Source of the DNA: Pseudaestuariivita atlantica
Lineage (GTDB): Bacteria > Pseudomonadota > Alphaproteobacteria > Rhodobacterales > Rhodobacteraceae
Length of the DNA stretch: 64,000 nt
Direction: 5' to 3'
Assembly: GCF_001205715.1 (NCBI RefSeq)
Contig: NZ_AQQZ01000004.1
Span: 477,815 to 541,814 of the forward strand
Under the pieces are notes generated by a model, which saw only the letters and a list, made by a program, of their open reading frames with translations, did not search any database and was not told the origin of the DNA. Position numbers and translations under genes: made by a program. This document shows positions 1-8,784 of this stretch, one piece after another. Every line of letters starts with the position of its first letter. The stretch's first letter is position 1.

Positions 1-2
1 GC

Positions 3-431
3 GCGCTGGATTACGTTGTCCGCTGCGATCCCGCGTGGCGCACGATCAGCGCGGACGTGGCCGGCACCGCGGAGGGCCGGGACGTTGGCTGGGCCTTTGC
101 CCGTGACGCGGACGGATGGACGATGAACGGCGAGCGGCAGGACGTACCGCCCGAGGCACGGGACATCGACCTTGCCTTTACCCCGGCGACGAACCTGATG
201 CCGGTCCGCGTGTTGCAACCGGGCCAGAAGGCCGGTGTGCGCGCGGCGTGGTTCCGGTGGCCCGAGGCACGGCTGGAGCTGCTGGAACAGGTCTATGTCC
301 GGGAGGACGAGGCGCGCGTGCGCTACGTCTCGCACACGACCGGCTTTCGCGCCGACCTGACGGTCAACGCGGACGGGTTCGTCACAGACTATCCGGGCTT
401 GTGGCGGGCCGAGGAGCAGGGCGATGCGTAG
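3..431 (+). CDS. Putative glycolipid-binding protein (PF06475-like), 5' truncated by the window edge
   Basis: The frame is open from base 3 to a TAG at 429-431, so the start lies before the window. The visible part reads LDYVVRCDPAWRT near its beginning and DIDLAFTPATNLMPVRVL in the middle. The second stretch is the typical core of the putative glycolipid-binding family (former DUF1089), in which a conserved aspartate and an F-[ST]-P-A-T-N block precede a P-[IV]-R motif. The biochemical role is not established; the family name comes from a structural resemblance. The stop overlaps the start of pbpC by 8 bases, so the two are probably translated from one message. Confidence 0.75.
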   Translation, partial: ALDYVVRCDPAWRTISADVAGTAEGRDVGWAFARDADGWTMNGERQDVPPEARDIDLAFTPATNLMPVRVLQPGQKAGVRAAWFRWPEARLELLEQVYVREDEARVRYVSHTTGFRADLTVNADGFVTDYPGLWRAEEQGDA

Positions 432-2460
432 GCATGCAGTCCTTGTTGCGGCGTTGGCCCTGTGGGCGCTGGGCGCGGGGCTGGATGCCGCGCGGGACTG
501 GATCGACGCGACCGTGTTGCCGCCGCTGGTGGCCGAGACCTCGGTCGAGGTGCGGGACCGCGACGGGCTTTTGCTGCGCGCCTTCACGGTCGAGGACGGG
601 CGCTGGCGGCTGGCGGTGCACCGCGCGCAGGTCGATCCCGATTACCTGAAGATGCTCGTCCGGTACGAGGACAAGCGGTTCTACCGACATGGTGGCGTCG
701 ACCCGGTGGCGCTGGCGCGGGCGGCCGTGTTGTCGCTGTGGCACGGGCGGGTCGTGTCGGGCGGATCGACCCTGACCATGCAGGTCGCGCGGCTGCTGGA
801 GAACTCGGGCACCGGGCGCATGGCGGGCAAGCTGCGGCAGGTGCGGCTGGCGCTGAAGCTTGAGCGGGTCATGTCGAAGGACGAGATCCTTGGCCTCTAC
901 CTGCTGCACGCGCCCTATGGCGGCAACCTTGAAGGCGTGCGCGCGGCGACGCTCGCGTATTTCGGGAGGGAACCGGCGCGGCTGACCCCGGCGGAGGCGG
1001 CGCTGCTGGTGGCGTTGCCGCAAGCGCCCGAAGCCCGCCGCCCGGATCGCCGCCCCGAGGCCGCGCGCGCCGCGCGGCTGCGGGTACTGGCGCGGCTGCA
1101 CGAGGCCGGTCTGATCGCGGACGAGACGCTGGCGGTGGCCGATCGCGAACCCTTCCCCGAGGGCCGCACGCCCTTCCCGACCCTTGCCGCGCATCTGGCG
1201 GAGCGCGCGCGAGAGGCCGAGCCGACATGGCCGCGCCATGACCTCACCGTGGAGCGCGGCTTGCAGGTCGCGCTGGAGAAGCTTGCCGCGCAAACGGCGC
1301 GGGAGGCGGGGCGGCGGTTGTCGGTGGCTATCGTGGTGGCCGATCACGGGACGGGGGAGGTGCTCGCCTCGGTCGGGTCGGCGGGCTACCGCGACGAGGC
1401 GCGCGAGGGGTTCGTCGACATGACGCAGGCCAAACGCTCGCCCGGATCGACGTTGAAGCCGTTTGTCTACGCGCTGGCGTTTGATCGGGGGCTCGCCCAT
1501 CCCGAGACGCTGATCGACGACCGGCCCGTCGATTTCGACGGCTACGCGCCGCAGAATTTCGACGGGGTGTACCGGGGTGAGTTGCACGTGGCCGAGGCCT
1601 TGCGGCTGTCGCTGAACACGCCGGTGGTGCAGGTGGCGCAGGCGCTGGGTCCGGCGCACCTGATGTCGGCGCTGACGCGCACCGGGGCCACTCCCGAGTT
1701 GCAGGGAGAGGCGGCGGGACTTGCGGTGGTGCTTGGCGGGGTTGGCCTGACGCTGGAAGAGCTGACCCGCGCCTACGCCGCGCTGGCCCGGATGGGCGAG
1801 ACCGCGCCGTGGCACTGGCGCAAGGGCGCCGAAGGGCCCGCGCCGCGCCGGTTGGTGGAACGCCGCGCGGCGTGGCAGGTGGGGCACGTGCTGGCCGACC
1901 TGCCGCCGCCGCCCGGTTCGGTGCCGTGGCGCTTCGCCTACAAGACCGGCACGTCCTATGGCCACCGCGATGCCTGGGCGCTGGGATGGGACGGGCGGCA
2001 CGTTGTGGGCGTCTGGGTCGGGCGGCCCGACGGGACGCCGGTGCCGGGGGCCTTCGGCGCCGACATCGCCGCGCCGTTGCTGTTTGCCGCCTTCGAGCGG
2101 GTGAAGCCCGAGGTCGATCCCTTGCCCGCGCCGCCGCCCGAGACGCTGATCGTCGCGCAGGACCGGCTGCCCGCGCCCCTGCAACGGTTCCGCCCGCGCG
2201 GAGAGGTCGCGCGAACGGACGGGCCGAAGCTGGCCTTTCCGCCCGACGGCGCGCGCGTGGCGCTGGACCGGGGCGCGCTGACGGTGAAGGTGCGCGGCGG
2301 ACGCGCGCCGTTCCTGTGGCTGGCCAACGGTGCGCCCGTGGGCGCGCGGGATCACAGGCTGGAGCGGGTGCTGGACGGGCTGGGCCGCGGCTGGACCGAG
2401 GTGACGGTGATCGACGCCGACGGCCGTGCCGCGCGGGCGCGGGTGGAGTTGACGGAGTGA
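424..2460 (+). CDS. pbpC: Penicillin-binding protein 1C, bifunctional transglycosylase/transpeptidase
   Basis: This 678-residue class A PBP polymerises and cross-links peptidoglycan on the periplasmic side of the inner membrane. A single N-terminal membrane anchor (about residues 4-22) is followed by a GT51 domain with catalytic EDKRFYRHGG (E82) and GGSTLTMQVARLL. The transpeptidase domain carries STLK (S342), SLN (S396) and KTGTS (K507). The last ~90 residues resemble the BiPBP_C domain that marks PBP1C. All catalytic residues are present. The ATG lies inside the upstream glycolipid-binding gene. In many bacteria pbpC follows an alpha-2-macroglobulin gene; here the visible upstream neighbour is a different protein. 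Confidence 0.93.
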   Translation: MRRHAVLVAALALWALGAGLDAARDWIDATVLPPLVAETSVEVRDRDGLLLRAFTVEDGRWRLAVHRAQVDPDYLKMLVRYEDKRFYRHGGVDPVALARAAVLSLWHGRVVSGGSTLTMQVARLLENSGTGRMAGKLRQVRLALKLERVMSKDEILGLYLLHAPYGGNLEGVRAATLAYFGREPARLTPAEAALLVALPQAPEARRPDRRPEAARAARLRVLARLHEAGLIADETLAVADREPFPEGRTPFPTLAAHLAERAREAEPTWPRHDLTVERGLQVALEKLAAQTAREAGRRLSVAIVVADHGTGEVLASVGSAGYRDEAREGFVDMTQAKRSPGSTLKPFVYALAFDRGLAHPETLIDDRPVDFDGYAPQNFDGVYRGELHVAEALRLSLNTPVVQVAQALGPAHLMSALTRTGATPELQGEAAGLAVVLGGVGLTLEELTRAYAALARMGETAPWHWRKGAEGPAPRRLVERRAAWQVGHVLADLPPPPGSVPWRFAYKTGTSYGHRDAWALGWDGRHVVGVWVGRPDGTPVPGAFGADIAAPLLFAAFERVKPEVDPLPAPPPETLIVAQDRLPAPLQRFRPRGEVARTDGPKLAFPPDGARVALDRGALTVKVRGGRAPFLWLANGAPVGARDHRLERVLDGLGRGWTEVTVIDADGRAARARVELTE

Positions 2461-2482
2461 CAGTTTAGGCGTGATCCCCGCG

Positions 2483-2645
2483 CGCCATTGACGGCGCGCG
2501 CGGTGGCGATCCGGACGTCGGGCTTGGGTGCTTTATGGCGGCCATTTCCGCACAACACACTTGCTTTGCGCAATGACCAGCCAAATCGCCGCCGCGTGGG
2601 GGCGCGCCGGCGATGGCGCGGCGGGCTGCGGCCTTGATTCCGCGC
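2483..2645 (+). repeat. Palindromic repeat family A, copy 1 (diverged)
   Basis: This element of about 162 bp fills most of the pbpC-gpmI gap. It is bounded by inverted arms: left GCGCCATTGACGGCGCGC, then GGTGGCGAT; right ATCGCCGCCGC, then GCGCGCCGGCGATGGCGC. It ends with a conserved tail, GCTGCGGCCTTGATTCCGCG. Two more copies lie at 24430-24592 (minus) and 27310-27470 (plus). All three share CTTTATG in the loop, CCAAATCG at the start of the right arm, and the tail. In this copy both arms have changed so that pairing is kept. It lies in the sense direction, 82 bp before the gpmI start. The rest of the 267-bp gap holds no gene I can see. Confidence 0.8.
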
Positions 2646-2727
2646 AAGGAAGCACGCACCCCCCTTTCCCGGTTCCCCCCGACGCACCGCGCCGTTAAAA
2701 CGGCAGCACGCCATCCCGGAGACGCCC

Positions 2728-4248
2728 ATGCCCGTGCCCAAACCCGTTGTCCTGTGCATCCTTGACGGTTGGGGAGTGAGCGAGGGGCGCGAGGCGAACG
2801 CGCCGGTGCTGGCCCGGACGCCGACCTTCGACCGGCTGATGGCGACCTGCCCGCATGCGACGCTCACCACCCATGGCCCCGCCGTCGGCCTGCCCTCGGG
2901 CCAGATGGGCAATTCCGAGGTCGGCCACACCAATATCGGCGCGGGCCGGGTGGTGGCGATGGACCTTGGCCAGATCGACCTCGCGATCGAGGACGGGTCG
3001 TTCTTTGACAACCCCGCGCTCGGACGCTTCATCGACAGGCTGAAGGACACCGGCGGCACCGCGCACCTGATGGGCGTCGTGTCGGACGGGGGCGTGCACG
3101 GCCATATCGCGCATATCAAGGCCGCGACGCGGGCGCTGACCGATGCGGGCGTGCCGGTGGTCATCCACGCGATCACCGATGGCCGCGACGTGGCGCCGAA
3201 ATCCGCCGACGGCTTCATCGCCGACCTCGTCGCGGACCTTCCCGCCACCGCCCGCATCGGCACCGTGATCGGGCGTTACTATGCCATGGACCGCGACAAC
3301 CGGTGGGAGCGGGTCGAGACCGCCTATGCCGCGATGGTGCGGGGCGAGGGCGCGCGGGCCAACACCGCGCAGGACGCGGTCGAAGCGGGCTATACCAACG
3401 GCAAGACCGACGAGTTCCTGCCCGCCACCGTCATCGGCGACTACGCGGGCATGGAAGAGGGGGACGGGCTCTTCTGCCTCAACTTCCGGGCCGACCGCGC
3501 GCGGGAAATCCTCGCCGCGATCTGCGACCCGGAATTCGACGGGTTCGACCGGCGGGAGATGCCCAAGCTGGCAGCGCGGCTGGGGATGGTGGAGTATTCC
3601 GACCGGCATGCCGAATGGCTCGACACCGTGTTCCCGAAGCGGGAGATCGTGAACACGCTGGGCGCATGGGTCGCCAAGGCGGGCAAGCGCCAGTTCCGTC
3701 TGGCGGAAACCGAGAAATACCCGCACGTCACCTTTTTCCTGAATGGCGGCGTGGAAACACCCGAACCGGGGGAGGACCGTCACATGCCTCCGTCCCCCAA
3801 GGTGGCGACCTATGACCTGCAGCCCGAGATGTCGGCGGAGGCGGTGACCGATGCCTTCGTGAAGGCAATCGAGGACGGCTATGACCTGATCGTCACCAAT
3901 TATGCCAACCCGGACATGGTGGGGCATACCGGCGATCTGGATGCGGCGATTGCAGCCTGCGAGGCGGTGGATCGCGGGCTGGCCCGCGTGGTGGCCGCGC
4001 TGGAAAAAGCCGGTGGCGCGATGGTGCTGACCGCCGATCACGGCAATTGCGAGGTGATGGTCGATCCCGAAACCGGCGGGCCGCACACGGCGCATACGCT
4101 GAACCCGGTGCCCGTGATCCTGTTTGGCGGGCCGGAGGGCGCGACGCTGCGCGAAGGTGGGAAGCTGTCCGACCTTGCGCCGACGCTCTTGCAGCTGATG
4201 GGGCTCGACCAGCCGGACGAGATGACCGGGACGTCTCTGATCGCATGA
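2728..4248 (+). CDS. gpmI: 2,3-bisphosphoglycerate-independent phosphoglycerate mutase
   Basis: This 506-residue cytoplasmic enzyme interconverts 3- and 2-phosphoglycerate in glycolysis and gluconeogenesis through a phosphoserine intermediate and two metal ions. The metal-site start is LDGWG, and the catalytic serine is S63 in GQMGNSEVGHTNIGAGR. Further alkaline-phosphatase-fold metal ligands appear in NPDMVGHTGD and TADHGNCE. Length and motif order fit the family fully. The stop shares four bases (ATGA) with the next gene, so gpmI, the EnvC-like gene and ctpA form one operon. Confidence 0.96.
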   Translation: MPVPKPVVLCILDGWGVSEGREANAPVLARTPTFDRLMATCPHATLTTHGPAVGLPSGQMGNSEVGHTNIGAGRVVAMDLGQIDLAIEDGSFFDNPALGRFIDRLKDTGGTAHLMGVVSDGGVHGHIAHIKAATRALTDAGVPVVIHAITDGRDVAPKSADGFIADLVADLPATARIGTVIGRYYAMDRDNRWERVETAYAAMVRGEGARANTAQDAVEAGYTNGKTDEFLPATVIGDYAGMEEGDGLFCLNFRADRAREILAAICDPEFDGFDRREMPKLAARLGMVEYSDRHAEWLDTVFPKREIVNTLGAWVAKAGKRQFRLAETEKYPHVTFFLNGGVETPEPGEDRHMPPSPKVATYDLQPEMSAEAVTDAFVKAIEDGYDLIVTNYANPDMVGHTGDLDAAIAACEAVDRGLARVVAALEKAGGAMVLTADHGNCEVMVDPETGGPHTAHTLNPVPVILFGGPEGATLREGGKLSDLAPTLLQLMGLDQPDEMTGTSLIA

Positions 4249-5384
4249 GGCTGGGCTGGGCTCTTTGTCTGTGGCTGGGGGTCGGGCTTGGCTTCGGCGG
4301 GCCGGCGGTCGCGCAGGAGGCGGAAGAGATTGCCGCCGCCGCGACCCGCGCCGCCGACCGGCTGTCCGAGGCGACGGATGCTCTGGAAGCAGCGAAGGGC
4401 GCGCGGGACCGCGTGCGCGCGCTGACCGGCGCGGTGCAGAGTTACGAGGCAGGGCTTGCCGCGCTGCGGGACGGCTTGCGCGCCGCCACCATCGAGGAGC
4501 GCCGCCTTGCGCTGAAGCTGGACGCGCAGCGCGCGGAACTGGCGCAGCTACTGGGCGTGCTGCAATCCATGGGCGACAACGCGCGGCCCACGGCCCTGCT
4601 GCACCCGTCGGGCGCGCTGGGCACGGCGCGGGCGGGGATGCTGGTGAGCGACGTGGTGCCCGCGCTGGATGCCCGCGCGCAGGCGGTCGCCGCCGATCTT
4701 ACCCGCGTGCGCGACATGCGTGCCGTCCGCCAGAAGGCGGCGGCGGACCTGCAGGCGGGGCTGGCGCAGGTGCAGGAGGCGCGCGTGGCGCTGAGCCAGG
4801 CGCTGGCCGACCGGGTCGACCTGCCGCGCCGGTTCATCGAGGACCCCGCCCGCACCGCCGCGCTTCTGGCCGCGACCGACACGCTGGATGCCTTTGCCAC
4901 GCAGATCCGCAGCGTGGCGCGCAACGAGGTGCCGGGCAGCCTGCCGTCGGTCCTGCACCGCAAGGGGCGCCTGCCGATGCCGGTGCAGGGCGTGATCCTG
5001 CGCCGCGCGGGGGAGGCCGACGCGGCCGGCATCACCCGGCCCGGCATCGTCATGGCGACCCGCCCGCAGGCGCTGGTCACTACGCCGGTGGCGGCAACGA
5101 TCCGCTATCGCGGCCCCTTGCTGGATTACGGGCTGGTGATGATCCTTGAACCGCAGGCCGATCTGATGTTCGTTCTGGCGGGCATGGAGGTCGTCTATGG
5201 CGAGACCGGCGAGGTCGTGCCCGCGGGCACCCCGGTGGGCCGCATGGGAGGTACGCCCGCGGACCTGTCGTCACAGGGGCGTGAGGGGGCTGGCACTGAC
5301 CGGACAGAGACGCTCTATATAGAGGTCAGAGAGGGGCAAAGCCCGGTGGACCCGCAAACGTGGTTCGCCCAGGACAAAGGATAG
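4245..5384 (+). CDS. EnvC-like murein hydrolase activator, degenerate LytM domain
   Basis: The ATG at 4245 overlaps the gpmI stop. The 379-residue product has a signal peptide ending near AVAQE, a long alpha-helical, alanine/arginine-rich coiled coil (about residues 25-230), and a C-terminal LytM-like beta domain. Active LytM enzymes carry an H-G-x4-Y-x-H-L block; here the equivalent segment reads DYGLVMILEPQADLMFVLAGM in part, with the histidines lost. That is the hallmark of EnvC-type activators, which switch on amidases rather than cut peptidoglycan. Expected location is the periplasm at the division site. Gene order gpmI-envC-ctpA-rppH is common in Rhodobacterales (known context). Confidence 0.82.
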   Translation: MRLGWALCLWLGVGLGFGGPAVAQEAEEIAAAATRAADRLSEATDALEAAKGARDRVRALTGAVQSYEAGLAALRDGLRAATIEERRLALKLDAQRAELAQLLGVLQSMGDNARPTALLHPSGALGTARAGMLVSDVVPALDARAQAVAADLTRVRDMRAVRQKAAADLQAGLAQVQEARVALSQALADRVDLPRRFIEDPARTAALLAATDTLDAFATQIRSVARNEVPGSLPSVLHRKGRLPMPVQGVILRRAGEADAAGITRPGIVMATRPQALVTTPVAATIRYRGPLLDYGLVMILEPQADLMFVLAGMEVVYGETGEVVPAGTPVGRMGGTPADLSSQGREGAGTDRTETLYIEVREGQSPVDPQTWFAQDKG

Positions 5385-5387
5385 TCG

Positions 5388-6725
5388 ATGAGAAAAGTGG
5401 TCATGGCCGTTTCGGGCGGCGTGCTGGCGGGGATCCTTGCGACGACGCAGATCGCCGCGCCACTGCTGGCGCAGGAAGCGACGGCGAAAACCAGTGTCTA
5501 CGAGCAGCTTGACCTGTTCGGCGACATCTTCGAGCGCATCCGCGCGCAGTATGTCGAGGAGGTCGACGAATCCGACCTGATCGAAGCGGCGATCAACGGG
5601 ATGCTGACCTCGCTTGATCCGCATTCGTCCTACCTGTCGCCCGAGGACGCGCAGGCGATGCGCGTCCAGACGCGCGGCGAGTTCGGGGGCCTTGGTATCG
5701 AGGTCACGCAGGAAGAGGGCTTTGTCAAAGTCGTCTCCCCCATCGACGGCACACCCGCGATGGAAGCGGGGATCGAGGCGGGTGATTTCATCACCCACGT
5801 GGACGGCGAATCGGTGCTGGGCCTTGGCCTTGACGAGGCGGTCGACCTGATGCGCGGCCCGGTCGGGTCGGAAATCATCATCACCGTCGTGCGCGAGGGT
5901 GAGGCGGAGCCGTTCGACGTGTCGATCATCCGCGACACCATCAAGCTGACCGCCGTGCGGTCGCGGACGGAAGGGTCGACGGTCGTCCTGCGGATCACCA
6001 CGTTCAACGACCAGACCATGCCGAACCTCGAAGCCAAGCTGGCCGAGGAGGTCGAGGCGCTGGGCGGGATGGACAACGTCACGGGCTTCATCGTCGATCT
6101 GCGCAACAACCCCGGCGGCCTCCTGACGCAGGCGATCCGGGTGTCGGACGCCTTCCTCGAAAAGGGAGAGATCGTGTCGACGCGGGGCCGCGACCCGGCG
6201 GATGGCGACCGGTTCAACGCAACCCCCGGCGACCTGGCCGAGGGCAAGCCCATCGTGGTGCTGATCAACGGCGGGTCGGCCTCGGCCTCGGAAATCGTGG
6301 CGGGGGCGCTGCAGGATCACCGCCGCGCCATCGTGGTGGGCACCAAGTCCTTCGGCAAGGGATCGGTCCAGACGGTCATGCCGCTCCGCGGTGACGGCGC
6401 GATGCGCCTGACCACGGCGCGGTATTACACGCCGTCGGGCCGGTCGATCCAGGCGCTGGGCATCTCGCCCGACATCGTGGTCACCCAGCCGCGCCGCGAG
6501 ACAAACCCCGAGGACGAGGGCGAGACGGAAACCCGCCGCAACCGGTCCGAGGCGGACCTGCGCGGATCGCTCGACAACGACTCGCTGACCGAGGACCAGA
6601 TCGAGCAGATCAAGGAAGAGCAGGCCAAGGCCGAAGCCGCCGCCGCGCTGCGCGAGGAGGATTACCAGCTGTCGTATGCCATCGACATCCTCAAGGGCCT
6701 GAGCGCGCTCGGCCCGTCGGACTGA
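5388..6725 (+). CDS. ctpA: Carboxy-terminal processing protease, S41 family
   Basis: This 445-residue exported serine protease trims C termini of periplasmic proteins. It has an N-terminal signal or anchor segment (residues 4-28), a PDZ domain around residues 95-175, and an S41 core. The catalytic dyad is S299 (in GGSASASEI) and K324 (in KSFGKGSVQ), with the 25-residue spacing known for Prc. The C-terminal tail (about 375-445) is charged and partly coiled. The start is supported by AAAGG eight bases upstream, and only three bases separate it from the preceding stop. Confidence 0.93.
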   Translation: MRKVVMAVSGGVLAGILATTQIAAPLLAQEATAKTSVYEQLDLFGDIFERIRAQYVEEVDESDLIEAAINGMLTSLDPHSSYLSPEDAQAMRVQTRGEFGGLGIEVTQEEGFVKVVSPIDGTPAMEAGIEAGDFITHVDGESVLGLGLDEAVDLMRGPVGSEIIITVVREGEAEPFDVSIIRDTIKLTAVRSRTEGSTVVLRITTFNDQTMPNLEAKLAEEVEALGGMDNVTGFIVDLRNNPGGLLTQAIRVSDAFLEKGEIVSTRGRDPADGDRFNATPGDLAEGKPIVVLINGGSASASEIVAGALQDHRRAIVVGTKSFGKGSVQTVMPLRGDGAMRLTTARYYTPSGRSIQALGISPDIVVTQPRRETNPEDEGETETRRNRSEADLRGSLDNDSLTEDQIEQIKEEQAKAEAAAALREEDYQLSYAIDILKGLSALGPSD

Positions 6726-6734
6726 ACCTGAAAG

Positions 6735-6762
6735 GTAGGTCGGATGAAATCATCCGACCTAC
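6735..6762. repeat. REP-like palindrome, family C
   Basis: A perfect inverted repeat lies between ctpA and rppH: arm GTAGGTCGGATGA, spacer AA, arm TCATCCGACCTAC. Related palindromes with a CGACCTAC end occur near 13052, 13092, 59719 and 60697, and a shorter relative at 10571. As RNA it would form a 13-bp hairpin just downstream of the ctpA stop, so it could protect or end the upstream message. Confidence 0.75.
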
Positions 6763-6783
6763 ATCCCGTTGCAAGTGATGGTC

Positions 6784-7272
6784 ATGACCCCGGAACAGAT
6801 CGCCAAGCTGCCTTTCCGCCCCAACGTGGGCATCATGCTGCGCAACGCGGACGGGCTGGTCTTTACCGCCCAGCGCAAGGACAGGCCCGCGGGAACAGAG
6901 GCCTGGCAGATGCCGCAGGGCGGGATCGACAAGGGCGAGGACCCGCAGGCCGCCGCCCTGCGCGAACTGGAAGAGGAAACGGGCATCCCGCCCACGCTGG
7001 TTCGGGTCGAGGCGGAAGCGCCCGACTGGATCGAGTATGACCTGCCGCCCGAGCTGCAGGGACGGCTGTGGGGCGGCAAGTGGCGCGGCCAGACGCAGAA
7101 GTGGTTCCTGATGCGGTTCACCGGATCGGACGATTGCATAGACATCTTCAAGTACGATCACGAATTCACCGAATGGCGGTGGTCGCCGGTCGATGCGCTG
7201 ATCCCCAACATCGTGCCCTTCAAGCGCGACGTCTACGCGCGCGTGATCGACAGTTTCGCAGATCACCTGTGA
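6784..7272 (+). CDS. rppH: RNA pyrophosphohydrolase (Nudix)
   Basis: This 162-residue Nudix hydrolase removes pyrophosphate from mRNA 5' ends and so starts RNA decay. The Nudix box is intact: GGIDKGEDPQAAALRELEEE, followed by TGI. The family-typical WQMPQGG and the C-terminal FKRDVY are present. I chose the ATG giving MTPEQIAKLPFRP because relatives begin that way; another ATG lies six bases earlier (6778), and no strong ribosome site separates them. The REP palindrome sits about 20 bases before the start. Confidence 0.9.
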   Translation: MTPEQIAKLPFRPNVGIMLRNADGLVFTAQRKDRPAGTEAWQMPQGGIDKGEDPQAAALRELEEETGIPPTLVRVEAEAPDWIEYDLPPELQGRLWGGKWRGQTQKWFLMRFTGSDDCIDIFKYDHEFTEWRWSPVDALIPNIVPFKRDVYARVIDSFADHL

Positions 7273-7273
7273 C

Positions 7274-7765
7274 ATGCGCGCGCTGGCCCTGATCCTTGGC
7301 CTTCTGGCCGCCGGACAGGCCGCCGCGCTGTCCTGTGTGCCGCCGGACGTGGCGCGGACGTTCAAGTGGGCGGATGAACAGGAGGACCGGTATCTCGTGA
7401 TCCGGGGCATCTTCACGTTCGACGAGGCCAAGCTGCCGAGCCCGCCGCGCAAGGATCCGAACGCGACCAGACCGGTGACCGAGATCACGGCGGCCTTTGC
7501 CGGGCACAGCCTGACGCGGAAGGGGTTTACCGAGCCGCTTGACCGCGACCTGACCCTGCGGGTCACGTGCCTTGGCCCGTGGTGTGGCGGTGCGCAATCG
7601 GGAGGCCAGATGCTGGCCTTTGCGCGGATCAGGGATGACGGTGGTTTCGAGGTCGACATCGGGCCGTGCGGCGGCAATGCCTTCCCGAACCCGACCGCGA
7701 AAATGGAGCGGCGGTTGCGCCGGTGCCTGCGCGGCGGTCTCTGCCAGCCGCGCACGGACTTCTAG
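7274..7765 (+). CDS. Small exported protein of unknown function, cysteine-containing
   Basis: The product is 163 residues, with a clear signal peptide (LALILGLLAAGQAAALSC) and cleavage probably just before SCVPP. The mature part has two conserved-looking cysteine regions (CLGPWCGG and a C-terminal CLRGGLC), suggesting disulfides in the periplasm. The ATG follows the rppH stop by one base, so it is translated with rppH. I do not recognise a named family. Confidence 0.7.
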   Translation: MRALALILGLLAAGQAAALSCVPPDVARTFKWADEQEDRYLVIRGIFTFDEAKLPSPPRKDPNATRPVTEITAAFAGHSLTRKGFTEPLDRDLTLRVTCLGPWCGGAQSGGQMLAFARIRDDGGFEVDIGPCGGNAFPNPTAKMERRLRRCLRGGLCQPRTDF

Positions 7766-7810
7766 CGCTCCTAGACAAGGCCGCTGCCGCACCCTACCTA
7801 GGCTGTCACC

Positions 7811-8287
7811 ATGGCCAAGCCCAAGACAGATCCCAATTACAAGGTCGTCGCCGAGAACCGGCGCGCACGGTACGATTACGCGATCGAGGACGATATCGAA
7901 TGCGGCATCGTCCTTGAGGGGTCCGAGGTAAAATCCCTGCGGCAAGGCGGCGCGAACATCGCCGAAAGCTATGCCGCGGTGGAGGAGGGCGAGTTATGGC
8001 TCGTGAACTCCACGATCCTGCAATACGACCAGGCCAAGACGTTCAAGCATGACGAAAAGCGCCGCCGCAAGCTGCTGGTCAGCCGCAAGGAGCTGTCGCG
8101 CCTGTGGGCCGATACGCAGCGCAAGGGCATGACGCTGGTGCCGCTGGTTCTGTATTTCAACCATCGCGGCATGGCGAAGCTGAAGATCGGCATCGCCAAG
8201 GGCAAGAAGAACGTCGACAAGCGCGCGACCGAGGCCAAGCGCGACTGGAACCGCCAGAAACAGCGCCTGCTGCGCCACGGCGAATAG
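7811..8287 (+). CDS. smpB: SsrA-binding protein
   Basis: This 158-residue RNA-binding protein carries tmRNA to stalled ribosomes. Core motifs are [12 protein letters not shown] near the start, [16 protein letters not shown], and [20 protein letters not shown], then the basic tail [19 protein letters not shown]. Length is normal. I saw no ssrA gene in the neighbouring intergenic DNA. Confidence 0.96.
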   Translation: MAKPKTDPNYKVVAENRRARYDYAIEDDIECGIVLEGSEVKSLRQGGANIAESYAAVEEGELWLVNSTILQYDQAKTFKHDEKRRRKLLVSRKELSRLWADTQRKGMTLVPLVLYFNHRGMAKLKIGIAKGKKNVDKRATEAKRDWNRQKQRLLRHGE

Positions 8288-8433
8288 GCCCGCGCGCAGG
8301 CCACGGGGAACCGGGAATGGCATTTCCCGCTAGGTGAAATGCAGCATAGGACGTATTTCGGGGGCGGCAGTGCCGCTTTCGGGGGCCGGCGCGCTGTGTC
8401 ACCTGTTGAAGGGCGCCCGCGAAAGGGAACGCA

Positions 8434-8724
8434 ATGGAACTCATTATCTCGCTGATCTCGGGCGCGGTTGGCGGCAACGTCGCCGGTGGCCTTCTGAAGA
8501 AGCTGGACCAGGGCACGCTGATCAACTCGATCTCGGGCATCGTGGGCGGCGGCATCGGTGGCCAGTTGCTGGGCATGATGGGCGCACCGGGTCTGGAAGG
8601 CGCGGCGGGCGAGGCCGGTGGCCTCGATATCGGCGCGATCATCGGGCAGGTCGCGGGTGGCGGCGTCGGTGGCGGCGTGGTGCTCGCCATCGTCGGTGCC
8701 GTGCGCAACATGATGGCCAAGTGA
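8434..8724 (+). CDS. Small glycine-rich membrane-associated protein of unknown function
   Basis: This 96-residue product has repeated GxxxG/GGG spacing (GGGIGGQLLG, GGGVGGGVVLAI), like glycine-zipper segments that insert in or span membranes. Hydrophobic stretches lie at about residues 2-20, 32-50 and 67-90. The start has AAAGGGAA about seven bases upstream, and a good hairpin terminator follows the stop, so the gene is a single transcription unit. Function is unknown. Confidence 0.65.
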   Translation: MELIISLISGAVGGNVAGGLLKKLDQGTLINSISGIVGGGIGGQLLGMMGAPGLEGAAGEAGGLDIGAIIGQVAGGGVGGGVVLAIVGAVRNMMAK

Positions 8725-8731
8725 TGTGATC

Positions 8732-8760
8732 GGGTGCCCGGTCAGTGGCCGGGCACCCTT
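8732..8760 (+). terminator. Intrinsic-type terminator after the glycine-rich gene
   Basis: A ten-base stem, GGGTGCCCGG paired with CCGGGCACCC, lies eight bases after the stop and runs into TTTA on the plus strand. The T-tract is short, so it may act in both directions for the convergent GH19 gene. Confidence 0.6.
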
Positions 8761-8784
8761 TACGCGTGGCAGCGCCGGCGCGGT

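Noticed and set aside
382..2355. A 657-codon minus-strand frame opposite pbpC
   Set aside because: Arg/Gly/Pro-rich shadow of a gene whose catalytic motifs are all present on the plus strand.
7766..8433. tmRNA (ssrA) beside smpB
   Set aside because: I found no alanine-tRNA-like ends or tag-reading region in the flanking DNA.
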